A model generated the notes under the pieces. That model did not search any database. It saw nothing but the letters and a program-made list of their open reading frames with translations, and was not told the DNA's origin. A DNA stretch of 64,000 nucleotides. Origin: Paenibacillus thiaminolyticus (lineage in GTDB: Bacteria > Bacillota > Bacilli > Paenibacillales > Paenibacillaceae). The position numbers were made by a program, and so were the translations under genes. How positions within the stretch are numbered: position 1 is the stretch's first letter; each line of letters begins with the position of its first letter. Shown here in pieces: positions 44,549-54,118 of the stretch. The stretch lies in contig NZ_CP041405.1 in NCBI RefSeq assembly GCF_007066085.1, positions 4,357,001 to 4,421,000 on the forward strand, read 5' to 3'.

Positions 44549-45420
44549 TGCAAGTGGAGGCTGTACATAAATCGATTGAAGGCAAGCCCATCCTGCGCGG
44601 CGTCAGCTTCGCTATCGAGCCGGGGCGCATCGTCGGGCTCGTGGGGCGGAACGGAACCGGCAAGACGACGCTGATGCGGACGATGGTCGGCATCTATAGC
44701 CCAGATCAGGGCAGCGTCGCTTTCGACGGGATTAGCGTGCACCGCTATCCGGAGCTGAAGCGGGATATCGTCTTCGTCCCGGATGCGCCGACGGCGCTGG
44801 AATCGTATACGATTCGGGAATGCGCCAGCTGGTACGCGCAAATTTACCCGAATTTTGATCTTTTTTATTTTACGGAGGCGATGGAAGAATTCAAGCTCCC
44901 GCTGCACAAGCGGGTACGGTCGTTGTCGAAGGGAATGAAGATGCTGTTCAGCACGGCCCTCGGGTTGGCTACGAAAGCGCGGCTGATTCTATTCGACGAG
45001 CCAACGAACGGGATAGACGCGATAGCGAAGAAGCAGCTGTTAAGTCTGATTGTCGGATCGCTCGATGAAGAGTCGTCCATCCTCATCTCATCGCATATGC
45101 TGCACGAGTTGGACCGCATCGCGGATACGGTCGTCCTGCTGCGGGAAGGACGGACCGAGGAAGTGTGGGAGCTGGAGCAGCTGCGGCAGCAGATCAAGAA
45201 GCTGCAGATCGTGTTCGGCAAGCCGGAGCCGCCAGCCTGGCTCTATGAGCCGGACGTGTTCGTCCTCCAGCAGGTCGGCCGCGTGTACACGGTGATTGTG
45301 GAATCGGAAGCGGCCTTGGAGGCGTTGAAGGGGGAAGAACCGATGCTCATCGACGAGCTCCCGCTCTCACTGGAAGATTGGTTCACATGGAAGTCGGGAG
45401 GTGACGGGGGTGCTGCATAA
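44545..45420 (+). CDS. ABC transporter ATP-binding protein (YtrB-like)
   Basis: ATPase of 291 residues. ATG 44545 overlaps the regulator stop; GGAGGG is seven bases upstream. Walker A LVGRNGTGKTTL, Q-loop region VFVPDAPTAL, signature RSLSKGMKML, Walker B LILFDEPTNGID, H-loop ISSHMLHELD; the C-terminal 80 residues form the usual regulatory extension. Pairs with the next permease gene. Confidence 0.87.
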   Translation: MMQVEAVHKSIEGKPILRGVSFAIEPGRIVGLVGRNGTGKTTLMRTMVGIYSPDQGSVAFDGISVHRYPELKRDIVFVPDAPTALESYTIRECASWYAQIYPNFDLFYFTEAMEEFKLPLHKRVRSLSKGMKMLFSTALGLATKARLILFDEPTNGIDAIAKKQLLSLIVGSLDEESSILISSHMLHELDRIADTVVLLREGRTEEVWELEQLRQQIKKLQIVFGKPEPPAWLYEPDVFVLQQVGRVYTVIVESEAALEALKGEEPMLIDELPLSLEDWFTWKSGGDGGAA

Positions 45421-46411
45421 TTGGTTTGTCCGGCCGCTGTGGCGGAAAGAGATCCGTCAGACATGGGGATTGCTCGGGTTGATGCTGCTGCTTGGGTTCT
45501 TTGCCGTATTGTTAACACATATGCAGCAATGGTGGTTCCAGACGCCGGGGTATATCCAGAATAACGCCTCGATATTCGACCGCGACCCGGATAATGCGGT
45601 GAGTTGGGCGTTTTCCGAGAAGTATGCCATTTTCCAGTTCGGGCTTGCGCTGATCTGCTTTTTGCTGGCTTTGTGGCAGATGGGCTACGAACGGCGCGGC
45701 CACATCAGCGAGTTGGGGTTCGCTTTGCCGTATCCCCGGTGGCTTATCTATGGCACCAAATGGATGGTCGGCGCAGCTTATATCATCTCGTCGGTGCTCG
45801 TTATCACCGTGCTGTATGCCGTCATGCTGTGGGTTTCTCCAGTCGGCTCTCATTTTCACGTCATGGACTTTATCAAGTATGCGTTCCATGTTATTTTTGC
45901 CGTCCTGGCGGCGTATACGTTTATGCTGTTCATCGGCTCCTTCACAGGCAGTTGGACCGCCCAGGCGGTGCTGACCTTCATTCTTTTCTGCATTTATGAC
46001 TTTATGGTTTTGATGCTGAAGCAGCTTGCCTATGTTTTCTTTCTGGTTCCGATCTACCAGCATATGGATTTGCGCGGGACCGTATGGGAAAAGCTCAATC
46101 TCTTGGGCTGGATTACGGAAGAAATCGATCGGTATCCGTACGGATTCATCGGCGTGTCCGCTCTGCTGCTGCTTGTCGCGGGTCTTGTCCTGTATAACCG
46201 CAATCCGCTGGAGAACAACGGCAAGCTGATCGTATTTCCTTCGGGGGAGAAGGTGCTGATTGGGGGCTTCGTCCTGTGCGCTGCTCTGCTCGGCGGCAAC
46301 ATCGGGTATGGTCTTGTCTACCCGGGCCGCTTGGGATATTTGATTGGGGCCGGGTTCTGTTCTCTGCTCGGGTATCTGATCATCCGGACCCTGACTCGGA
46401 TGAGGCTGTAG
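45410..46411 (+). CDS. ABC transporter permease of the ytr-like unit
   Basis: Membrane protein of 333 residues with about six to seven helices, overlapping the ATPase gene by 11 bases. The GTG at 45410 is favoured (CGGGAGGTG seven bases before); a GTG at 45401 is also in frame. The opening WFVRPLWRKEIRQTW and an ABC-2-like helix pattern fit exporter-type permeases of YtrC/D-like units. Substrate unknown. Confidence 0.75.
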   Translation: MLHNWFVRPLWRKEIRQTWGLLGLMLLLGFFAVLLTHMQQWWFQTPGYIQNNASIFDRDPDNAVSWAFSEKYAIFQFGLALICFLLALWQMGYERRGHISELGFALPYPRWLIYGTKWMVGAAYIISSVLVITVLYAVMLWVSPVGSHFHVMDFIKYAFHVIFAVLAAYTFMLFIGSFTGSWTAQAVLTFILFCIYDFMVLMLKQLAYVFFLVPIYQHMDLRGTVWEKLNLLGWITEEIDRYPYGFIGVSALLLLVAGLVLYNRNPLENNGKLIVFPSGEKVLIGGFVLCAALLGGNIGYGLVYPGRLGYLIGAGFCSLLGYLIIRTLTRMRL

Positions 46412-46427
46412 CGAGCAGGATAATAGG

Positions 46428-46462
46428 GCGGGCGGGAGCTGATGAATCAAGCTCCCGCCCGC
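46428..46462. terminator. Bidirectional terminator
   Basis: Perfect 13-bp stem GCGGGCGGGAGCT (46428-46440) / AGCTCCCGCCCGC (46450-46462) between the convergent permease and bioA genes. Confidence 0.85.
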
Positions 46463-46469
46463 TTGGCGT

Positions 46470-47828
46470 TTAGCCGAGGACGCGGCGGAGCGCCCGCTCG
46501 GTGCGGGCGGCGATGTCGCGGACATCGTCCGGCTTGGCGCATAATGGAAGCCAATAGTAGAGGGTGTCCCCGAGCGGGCGGAGGATGAGTCCCTCCTCGA
46601 AGCCCGCCTCGTACATGGCCGCCCCGATGCGCCGCTCGGGCGGGAAGGGCTGGCGGCGTTCGGCATCCAGGTACAGGTCGAACGCCGCCACGAGCCCAAG
46701 CTGCCGCACATGGGCGACATGCGGCAGGCGGGCCAGGCCGCGCAGGGCATCCGCCAGCGCGGCAATGCTGTCCTGCGCCCGTTCGAGGACGCGTTCCTCC
46801 TCGAACAGGCGCAGCGAGGCCAACGCCACGGCGCACGCCACCGGATTGCCGGTGAAGCTGTGGCCGTGGAAAAAGGTCTTCGCCGCGTCATCGTCATAGA
46901 ACGCGGCGTACAGCTCCTCGCGGCACAGCGTCGCCGCGAGCGGCATAACGCCGGCGGTCAGCCCCTTGCTCAGGCATAGGATATCGGGGCTGACCCCGGC
47001 ATGCTCGCAGGCGAACATGACGCCTGTTCGCCCGAAACCCGTCGCCACCTCGTCGGCGATGAGGTGGACGCCGTAGCGGCTGCACAGCTCGCGCACGCCC
47101 TGCAGATAGGCGGACGGCGTCATAATCATGCCGCCGGCTCCCTGCAGCATCGGCTCCACGATCAAGCCTGCGATCGTGGAGCCCTTCTGCTCGAACAGCT
47201 CGCGCACCGCGGCGAGCGCCCGAGCCGCCACCTCGCGTTCGCCATCGGCTCCCGCGGTGCGCGCCTGCCGCAGATCGGGCGCCGGCAGGCGGTGGCCGTG
47301 GAACAGCAGCGGCCGGAACAGCGCGTGGTAGCGATCCACGCCGCCCACGCTCACCGCGCCCAACGTGTCGCCATGATAGCTCCCGTCCAGGTAAGCGAAC
47401 GTCGTCTTCTCCGTTCGCCCGGTATGCTGCCAATATTGGAATGACATTTTGAGCGCCACCTCGACGGCCGTCGAGCCGTTGTCGGAGTAGAACACCCGCG
47501 TCAGCCCCTCGGGCGCCAGGCGCACGAGCTGCTCGGCCAACTCGATGCCCGGCGCATGCGTCAGCCCGCTGAACATGATGTGATCGAACGCGTCAAGCTG
47601 ATCGCGAATCGCCGCCTTGATGCGCGGATGGCCGTGCCCATGAAGATTGCACCACCAGGAGGATACCGTATCATAATACCGCCGTCCGTCCGCGTCATAG
47701 AGGAAGAGGCCCTCGGCCTTCTCGATCAGCACATGGTCGCGATCGGCGTAATCCTTCATTTGCGTAAAGGGATGCCACACATACGCCCGGTCCTTATCCA
47801 GCAATTGCTGCTTCCGGTTCTCTTGCAT
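46470..47828 (-). CDS. bioA: Adenosylmethionine-8-amino-7-oxononanoate aminotransferase
   Basis: PLP enzyme of biotin synthesis that converts KAPA to DAPA using SAM. The protein has 452 residues and the BioA start (YVWHPFTQM), SSWWCNLHGHGHP, FYSDNGSTAVEVALKM, LDGSYHGDTLGA, LIADEVATGFGRTG and the PLP lysine in LCLSKGLTAG, with HGHSFTGNPVACAVA. AAGGAGCTGGAG precedes the ATG. It is alone here; other bio genes are not in the window. A BirA-like operator lies 54-88 bases upstream of the start. Confidence 0.93.
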   Translation of the reverse strand: MQENRKQQLLDKDRAYVWHPFTQMKDYADRDHVLIEKAEGLFLYDADGRRYYDTVSSWWCNLHGHGHPRIKAAIRDQLDAFDHIMFSGLTHAPGIELAEQLVRLAPEGLTRVFYSDNGSTAVEVALKMSFQYWQHTGRTEKTTFAYLDGSYHGDTLGAVSVGGVDRYHALFRPLLFHGHRLPAPDLRQARTAGADGEREVAARALAAVRELFEQKGSTIAGLIVEPMLQGAGGMIMTPSAYLQGVRELCSRYGVHLIADEVATGFGRTGVMFACEHAGVSPDILCLSKGLTAGVMPLAATLCREELYAAFYDDDAAKTFFHGHSFTGNPVACAVALASLRLFEEERVLERAQDSIAALADALRGLARLPHVAHVRQLGLVAAFDLYLDAERRQPFPPERRIGAAMYEAGFEEGLILRPLGDTLYYWLPLCAKPDDVRDIAARTERALRRVLG

Positions 47829-47881
47829 TGAACTCCAGCTCCTTCGTCTCCGGTATGTCCGTTAACTTTATTGCGTCTTTA

Positions 47882-47916
47882 ATGTAAACTGTTTTTAGTA
47901 TATATAAGGTTAACAA
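47882..47916 (-). promoter_or_regulatory. BirA-like biotin operator upstream of bioA
   Basis: On the minus strand: half site TTGTTAACC, 17 bases including TATATATACT, then AGTTTACAT. The first half matches the Gram-positive BirA half-site and the second matches GGTTTACAA at seven of nine positions. The AT-rich core could hold the -10. Confidence 0.65.
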
Positions 47917-48169
47917 ATGATGAAGATTGAGACAATACCTTTCGGCAAAAGGCTGGGGAGGTTGCTCCGCGGCGTAGCGATTTCGGGAACTGTGGAACCG
48001 GCCGCTCTTGGCCTGCTTTTGGCCTGCTCTTGGTTCGCTCGGCCCCTCGGTCTCTAGACCGAGACATAAATTGTTCCGCAGCATGAATGCGATTTCAGAC
48101 GGCGGACGCTTCAGGGGAAGAGGAGCGCCATGTATGCTCATAGATAGAAGAAGGAGGAGGGAGAAACGG

Positions 48170-48940
48170 GTGGATCCGGTCGTATATGAGGTCGAACAAG
48201 TGAGCCAGCTCTATAAAAAGGGAAAGGTCAAGGCCTATTATTCGCAGGAGCCGCATGTGCTGTCCTCGCTCCGGGCGCGCGAAGCGCTCGTATTCACCGG
48301 CCGGCTGCGGGGCATGGCCAAGGCGGAGGCCGAGCGGCAAGCCGAGGAACTGCTGAAGCTGATGGGGCTGGCCGATAAGGGAGGGAAGCTGCTGCGGCAG
48401 TTATCCGGAGGCCAGCGGCGGATGGTCGGCATCGGGACGGTCATGATCGGCCGGCTGCCGGTGCTGATTCTCGATGAGCCGACGAATGAGCTCGATCCGG
48501 CCAATCGGCGTCTGGTCTGGAATCTGATCAAGGAGCGCAATCAGCAGGGCGCTACCGTCATTCTCGTCACGCATAATGTGCTGGAGGCGGAGCAGGTCGT
48601 CGATCGGGTCGCGGTCATCAATCACGGGCGGCTGCTGGCGAATGATACGGTCGTGAAGCTGAAGCAGAAGGTCGATCAGCGCCTCAAGTTCGAGCTGACG
48701 ACGGAATTCGGACGCCGCGAGGATACGATGCGGACGATGGAGCGCTGGGGGCAGCTGCACAGCAACGGAGAGAACCGGCTCATCCTGCTGGTGAACAAGG
48801 AGGATGCCAGTCAAGTGCTCGATTATATCGTTCATTCTCCGGACCTGCCGATTGAGGAATACGCCGTGAAGCCGCCAAGCCTGGAGGATGTCTATTTTCA
48901 TATTGATCAAGAGGTAGAGAAGGAGGTGGCGGGAGCATGA
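48170..48940 (+). pseudogene. ABC ATPase gene with internal deletion removing Walker A
   Basis: The frame is open from GTG 48170 (AAGGAGGAGGG eight bases upstream) for 256 residues. The N-terminus reads VVYEVEQVSQLYKKGKVKA and then jumps straight to YYSQEPHVLSSLRAREAL, a Q-loop region. The usual 50-60 residues holding the Walker A P-loop are missing, in frame. Everything downstream is intact: LRQLSGGQRRMV, LILDEPTNELD, VTHNVLEAEQ and a C-terminal extension. The product could not bind ATP normally. The gene overlaps a permease gene that carries a nonsense codon, so the system seems to be decaying. Confidence 0.8.
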
Positions 48941-49743
48941 ATCCGGCGATTACTCCACATCCGAATTCGGAAGCGGCATCCGCTCCGCTGCAAGGTCCGG
49001 GCCGCGCGCTAACCGAGCTGTCCATCCTGTTCCGCATTCAATTCGCCATTATTCGTAACAGTTGGGTATAGGTGCTGTTGATGGCGACGATGTTCCCGTT
49101 AACGATGATGATGTTCATGACCTTCTTCACGGACAATCCGAGCGAAGAAATGATTACCCGCATTATTGCGGGCAATCTGATTTTCGGGATCATCGTGACG
49201 GGGATGAACAGCATGGGCCAGGAGATTTCATGGCAAAAGCATCAAGGCCACTTTACGTACTATGCTTCGCTCCCGATCTCCAAAATGAGCTTCGTCACCG
49301 CCAACTTGTTGCGCGGCTTGATGAGCACGCTGCCGTCTACGGTCCTTTTGGCTGCCATCGGAAGCATCGGCTACGGCATCGCCTTCCAGCTGTCATGGGG
49401 GCTGCCGCTTGTCATTATTTTGTCGCTCGCCAGCGTCGTCGGCATCGGGGTGTGCATCGGCTTCTGGTCGCCGAATCACCAGCTGACGAACATGGTCTGC
49501 CAGGTGCTCATGATGTTCATCACCTTCTTGTCGCCGGTCATGATGGACATGCAACAGCTTCCGCTGCCTCTGCAGTGGGTGTCGTATCTGTTCCCGACCA
49601 CCTATGCGGCCGATGCAATGCGTACTGTGCTGCTGATTGGTTGGACCGACGGCGTCATGTGGAACTGTGTCGTCCTGCTCGCCTTCAGTATCATCACCTT
49701 GTTCGTCATTAACAAGCTGGTGAAATGGCGTGTGAGCGAGTAG
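48937..49743 (+). pseudogene. ABC-2-type permease gene interrupted by a nonsense codon
   Basis: Starts with ATG 48937 overlapping the ATPase stop (ATGA). The frame runs 44 codons to TAG at 49069-49071 in FAIIRNSWV*VLLMATMFP, then continues intact for 223 more codons with about five to six helices (ITGMNSMGQEISWQKH-like segment, GLPLVIILSLASVVGIGVCIGF). A TGG-to-TAG change would explain it, since the flanking sequence reads through as one helix. A restart at GTG 49072 would lose the cytoplasmic start and part of the first helix. Confidence 0.82.
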
Positions 49744-49942
49744 ACGGCAGGACGTGGGGCGGCTTCCCCAGAGGAAAGCAACCTGACGGGAACTAAGCTC
49801 ACGGGAGCCGAACGGGCCATGCGGAATCGGATGCAACAACACCAGCCCGCGATGCCGGAGGCGAACTTGCTTCTTACGGCTTCTCAGTTGTATGCTCTCT
49901 ATATAAAATTCAAGCGTAACCGAAAAGAAGGGAAAGAGGTTC

Positions 49943-50353
49943 GTGATCTACGGTATCGGGCATGACATATTGGAGCTGGAGCGGGTTGCCCGCCTGTTGA
50001 AGGGCTCCAGCGGGGAGCGCTTCCTGCAGCGGATCTTGACTGCAGGCGAGCGGGAGGCCCTTGCGCAAAGGGAAGCGGAAGCGCGTCGAACGGAATGGGT
50101 GGCCGGACGGTTCGCCGCGAAGGAAGCCGTCGTGAAGGCGTTCGGCACCGGAATCGGGCCGGAGATCGGCTTCCAGGATATCGAAGTATTGTCCGATGCG
50201 CGCGGCAAGCCGCATGCCGGTCTAAGCGAGGCGGCCTGGAGCCGGCTCGGCTTGTCCGGCGCTTCCTGCCGCATTCACGTCAGCATCTCCCATCAGCCAA
50301 GCCTCGCCTCGGCGCAGGCGATCGTAGAGCAGCTGCCGGACGGGGGGCATTGA
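49943..50353 (+). CDS. acpS: Holo-[acyl-carrier-protein] synthase
   Basis: Transfers phosphopantetheine from CoA to apo-ACP. GTG start at 49943 with AAAGAGG upstream; 136 residues, typical. The Mg-binding motif GIGHDILELERV and the second motif WVAGRFAAKEAVVKAFGTGIG are both intact; C-terminal HVSISHQPSLASAQAIVE. Usually found with alr or related genes in Bacillus; here it stands alone after the damaged ABC genes. Confidence 0.93.
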   Translation: MIYGIGHDILELERVARLLKGSSGERFLQRILTAGEREALAQREAEARRTEWVAGRFAAKEAVVKAFGTGIGPEIGFQDIEVLSDARGKPHAGLSEAAWSRLGLSGASCRIHVSISHQPSLASAQAIVEQLPDGGH

Positions 50354-50446
50354 CATCCGGCCTGCTCCCGGTCAGAGCCGGAACGCAATGCGCCTGCGTC
50401 GCCGGATAGAGAGCATGATCCATGCTTCACAGAGCGTCTTCTTGGC

Positions 50447-50487
50447 GGAACAGCCCCGTATCCTAATGCAAGGCACGGGGCTGTTCC
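50447..50487. terminator. Hairpin between acpS and the sugar-type ABC operon
   Basis: Perfect 13-bp stem GGAACAGCCCCGT (50447-50459) / ACGGGGCTGTTCC (50475-50487) between convergent transcripts; weak U-tracts. Confidence 0.6.
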
Positions 50488-50518
50488 ATATCCGAAGAGG
50501 ATGCGAATTAGGCGGTCG

Positions 50519-51898
50519 TTATTCGTTCAGGTAGGTGGTCACTTTGCTCTGGATGAGACGGAGGACGTCATCAAGCGACTTCTGGCCGGCGAAGTAGGGA
50601 GCGATTTCAGTACGGAATATATCCAATATTTTGGGATCCCCGGACGATTTCTGATTTGCTTTCTCTGCAAGAGGCCGCATGCTCTCCAATTGCTCCGGTG
50701 TCACCGTAACGGGCTCTTCTCCATGGGGTGTCGTTACGCTTCCGTTCTTCTTGACATCATCCAGCATACGATCGAACATCTCGTTGTACACCTGTTTGTT
50801 TATCGGCAGGCCAATCCTTGCAGGAGCTTGCTGCATTTCTTCGGACACGAGGAACTTCAAGAAATCCCACGCCTCTTGCTTCATGGCCGAGTTCGCGTTG
50901 AGTCCCAAATTCAGCGATGTCCGAAATGCTAATTCCTCGTTCTTGCCATCGAAAGAGGGCTGGCTGTATAATGTGTCACTTAAAGCGAAAGACGTTGGAT
51001 CCGAAATATAGGATGGAGAGAAAATAGTAAGTTTCATCTTTTCGGAAAAATCCTCCATACTCTGGATGTCGGACATGCCGGACCAAGCGAACCCTCTATC
51101 AAATATTTCCTTCACCTTCAAGATCAACCGGCGGGAATCATCGGAATCGAAGTAGGCTTTTTTGTTCTTTGAATCCACCAGCTGCGAATAATACAGACTG
51201 ACCAACTCACTCGCCAAGTCTTCGGGCGAACTCTCACTGATGGCAGAAACATCGTTGCCAACCGCTTGTCTTACTTGTTCCGTCGCTGTCAGGATATCAT
51301 CCCAGGACAACGGCTCTTGAAGCTGTACTCCGCCCTGCTTCAGCAGCTCATCGTTGGCACTGAGCATTTCCAGTAAAAAATTGACCGGAAATGTATAGAG
51401 CCCGCCATCCAACTCTGTGCTTTTCCATATATTTTGGAAGTATTCATTTTTGTTAAAGTCTTGATCTTGATCCATCATGTCGTAGAGGTTGGCAAGCATG
51501 TTTTTTTCTTTATATTTGTCGACGGGAAGCTCTGTCGTGTCCAGGATATCCGGGCCCGCGCCCGACATCATCTCCGTATTGATGGTAGAGATATATTTCT
51601 CCTGGTCCTCCTTTGATGGCATGGATATTTGTGCCATGTTTCCCATTTCTCTAATATCCATTTCTTGATATACTTTGTACACAATTTCAATATCGGGGTG
51701 CAACGCTTCGTATTTCTCCTTGGCGAAGTCGAGGAAGCGGTTTTGACTCATCGTCGCTAGAACGATCTGCTTCTTGCCTGAGGAGTCGCCGGATGTTCCC
51801 TCCGATGTGCCGTTGCATGCCGACAAGAATAGCGACAAAATGGTGAAAGTACATACTATATAGGTGTTTATGTTCCTCTTTTTTATTCTCATGCTCAT
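50519..51898 (-). CDS. Extracellular solute-binding lipoprotein of a sugar-type ABC importer
   Basis: Membrane-anchored binding protein of about 459 residues. AGGAGG is followed by two tandem ATG codons (51901, 51898); the second has the better spacing. Signal segment TYIVCTFTILSLFLSAC with lipobox LSAC. The mature part has the family-1 binding-protein pattern: ATMSQNRFLDFAKEKYEALHPDIEIVYK near the start, DILDTTELP, and KQEAWDFLKFLVSEEMQQAPARIGLPINK near the end. It is the last gene of a four-gene minus-strand unit (permease, permease, HlyD-like, binding protein). No ATPase is in the unit, so a shared MsmX-type ATPase is likely. Ligand unknown. Confidence 0.85.
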   Translation of the reverse strand: MSMRIKKRNINTYIVCTFTILSLFLSACNGTSEGTSGDSSGKKQIVLATMSQNRFLDFAKEKYEALHPDIEIVYKVYQEMDIREMGNMAQISMPSKEDQEKYISTINTEMMSGAGPDILDTTELPVDKYKEKNMLANLYDMMDQDQDFNKNEYFQNIWKSTELDGGLYTFPVNFLLEMLSANDELLKQGGVQLQEPLSWDDILTATEQVRQAVGNDVSAISESSPEDLASELVSLYYSQLVDSKNKKAYFDSDDSRRLILKVKEIFDRGFAWSGMSDIQSMEDFSEKMKLTIFSPSYISDPTSFALSDTLYSQPSFDGKNEELAFRTSLNLGLNANSAMKQEAWDFLKFLVSEEMQQAPARIGLPINKQVYNEMFDRMLDDVKKNGSVTTPHGEEPVTVTPEQLESMRPLAEKANQKSSGDPKILDIFRTEIAPYFAGQKSLDDVLRLIQSKVTTYLNE

Positions 51899-51944
51899 CA
51901 TATTCTCCTCCTGCATTTGCGATGGTTGCGTCTTTACTGCCATG

Positions 51945-53102
51945 CTACTTGACGCGGACTCGGTTGCCTTCTTTCAGGGGCTCGCTCGTCTCGGTAATAA
52001 TGTTATCTTTGGAGGTAAGGCCCTGGACGAGCGATTGCTCTCCCGAATCGGCCAGCACGTTGACGGCTGCCTTATAGACGATGTACTCATTGCCGAAGGC
52101 GCCGAGTGTCTCCTTAACGAGGAATAGATAGGTTCCGTCCATGTCCTGCTTCAGCCACTTCGACTGAATCAGGAAGCCTGTTTGCTCCGATTTCTTTTCG
52201 ATCGAGATCTTGGCTCTCATGCCGGATTCCGGCTTGATGCCTTCCGCCGCTGCTGGAATCCGAATTGTGACGGTAGCGGCGGATCCGGCCGCAGACTCAC
52301 CGGCGCTATTATCGCTGCCCGGAACGCTTGTCCCCGTAGAGGGTGCTTGCGGGTCCCCGATATCAATCGAATGAATGGCGCCGTTGAGGCGGTGGCCGGT
52401 TTTTCCTGTGAGTTGCACATCAACGGACTCTCCTTCCTCCAGCCACTTTGCTTCGTGCTCCGGCAGCGTGAAGGAAAACTCATATCCGTCTTTCTCTCTC
52501 ATCAGCACGGCAATCGTCTGACCGGGGGACGTCGCATCCTCAACCGAGGCTTTCACTTCGGTGATAATGCCGCCGAAAGGTGCCCGTTCGTATCTATGAT
52601 TGCTTAAATCTTCTCTCAGATCGGCGAGTTGTTGGCTTTGAATCTGTTGCTCGATGCGATCCAGTTCAATCGCCCTCTCTGCTTCGCGGATCTGTAACTC
52701 ATCTCCCGCGATACGGGCCTGAATGAATTGTTCTTTCAACTTGTCGGCGTTGATTTTGCTCTTCTGCAGCTGAGCTTCTGCATCTCTGATTTGGCGCTCC
52801 AGCGTCCCATTATTATACTCTGCGATAATATCCCCCTTATTGACCCGTGATCCCTCCTTTACGGCGAGGCGCGCGAGCTCCAGGCCCTTTTCGTTTTTCA
52901 CTTCGATCTGGTCTGCGGGGCGCAATTTGCCTTCTCCCTCAATCGTCATCTTCAATTGGCCCGTCTCCGGGGCGGTCGTCACGACAGCGGGGAGCGTGAA
53001 GCTCTGAATAGTCTTGCTGAACAGTGTCAGCAAGACGAGGGATATGACAAATGCGATGAGCAAAATCCGCCGCATGCGGCCCTCAACTGCTTTGCTATCC
53101 AA
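51945..53102 (-). CDS. HlyD/RND-type membrane fusion adaptor protein
   Basis: Membrane-tethered adaptor of 385 residues. TTG start at 53102 with GAGGAGGG seven bases upstream. One N-terminal helix (about 10-30), a barrel/lipoyl half motif KGLELARLAVKEGSRVNKGDII (about 70-92), a coiled-coil hairpin (about 100-165), the second lipoyl half APFGGIITEVKASVEDATSPGQ (about 172-193), a beta-barrel region and a C-terminal membrane-proximal domain. Such adaptors normally work with exporters such as MacB-type ABC or RND pumps. Here it lies between sugar-type importer permeases and their binding protein, without a matching exporter. Confidence 0.85.
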   Translation of the reverse strand: MDSKAVEGRMRRILLIAFVISLVLLTLFSKTIQSFTLPAVVTTAPETGQLKMTIEGEGKLRPADQIEVKNEKGLELARLAVKEGSRVNKGDIIAEYNNGTLERQIRDAEAQLQKSKINADKLKEQFIQARIAGDELQIREAERAIELDRIEQQIQSQQLADLREDLSNHRYERAPFGGIITEVKASVEDATSPGQTIAVLMREKDGYEFSFTLPEHEAKWLEEGESVDVQLTGKTGHRLNGAIHSIDIGDPQAPSTGTSVPGSDNSAGESAAGSAATVTIRIPAAAEGIKPESGMRAKISIEKKSEQTGFLIQSKWLKQDMDGTYLFLVKETLGAFGNEYIVYKAAVNVLADSGEQSLVQGLTSKDNIITETSEPLKEGNRVRVK

Positions 53103-53182
53103 CGGCGGTCCCTCCTCGGTAAGAGAATTGTTTGAATTTGCGGTCCGGCATGCTGCAAGATGTCAGATTCCCGCCAGCTGCG

Positions 53183-54085
53183 TCAACCCTTTATTCCCGA
53201 TAGTTGCACCCCTTTGATGAAGTAAGGCTCCGCATTCAGGAACAAGAGAATCATCGGCGCCATATAGATAACCGAAGAGGCGTAGGCGATGCCGATATAG
53301 TCGCCTCGCAGTCGGGACAAGTAGACGGAAAGCGGCTGCTTGATCGTGTCATGCAAAAAAATGAGCGGCTGCTCGACCATATTCCAGTAATCGACGAATA
53401 AAAGCAGCACGAGCGCCGCCGCTCCCGGCTTGATCATCGGAAGAAGGATCGACGTAAAGATGCGGAGATGCCCGGCTCCGTCCATTTTGCCTGCTTCGAT
53501 ATAGGCGTACGGAATATTCATCAGGAACTGCCTCATTAGAAAGACCCCGAATGCGGCGAAGATGCCTGGCCCGATGATGGAGGCCGGGGTGTTAATCCAT
53601 CCTAGCCAATCGGCCACGATATAGTTCGGAACCATCGTCACCTGGAACGGCATCAGCATCGTGAGCAAATAGACGTAGAATAGCGCATCCCGCCCGCGGA
53701 AGCGCAGCTTCGTGAAGGCATACGCCGCCAGGCTGGCCACAACGGCTTGTCCGAGAATCATCGGCACGACCAGGAAGACTGAATTCCAGAACATGCGCAG
53801 AAATTGCGGAGTGCCGATGAGAATCGTCTTGAATTGCTCCAGGGAGACCGTGTCCGGGATCCATTTCAGATTGACGAAGGTATCGGCGTCCAATTGTCCG
53901 AGAGCAGCGTTATTCAGCTGGATCTCCTGTTCGGTCATGATAGAGTTGACGGCTGTCAAGAGGACAGGCATCAGGAACAGGCTGGCGAAGAGCGCCAGAA
54001 TGACGGTGTTCACCAAGGTGCTTATCCGAAAGACCTTTCTTTCCGACCGGGCGGCGTCACCGGGTCGCACATTGCCTTGACTCAT
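53183..54085 (-). CDS. Carbohydrate-type ABC importer permease, MalG/UgpE-like
   Basis: Inner-membrane permease of 300 residues. ATG 54085 has AAAGGAGG eight bases upstream; a GTG at 54094 is too close. Six helices and the EAA loop EAGKMDGAGHLRIFTSILLPMIKPG, which contacts the ATPase. The stretch after the first helix (AALGQLDADTFVNLKWIPDTVSLEQFKTI) is the usual external loop of this family. Pairs with the upstream permease. Confidence 0.88.
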   Translation of the reverse strand: MSQGNVRPGDAARSERKVFRISTLVNTVILALFASLFLMPVLLTAVNSIMTEQEIQLNNAALGQLDADTFVNLKWIPDTVSLEQFKTILIGTPQFLRMFWNSVFLVVPMILGQAVVASLAAYAFTKLRFRGRDALFYVYLLTMLMPFQVTMVPNYIVADWLGWINTPASIIGPGIFAAFGVFLMRQFLMNIPYAYIEAGKMDGAGHLRIFTSILLPMIKPGAAALVLLLFVDYWNMVEQPLIFLHDTIKQPLSVYLSRLRGDYIGIAYASSVIYMAPMILLFLNAEPYFIKGVQLSGIKG

Positions 54086-54118
54086 GCTTCTCACCTCCTT
54101 TACATGCTTCTCCCTTCT

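Noticed and set aside
45512..46897. Minus-strand open frame of 461 codons
   Set aside because: Shadow across the ytr-like permease and the 3' part of bioA; crosses the terminator between them.
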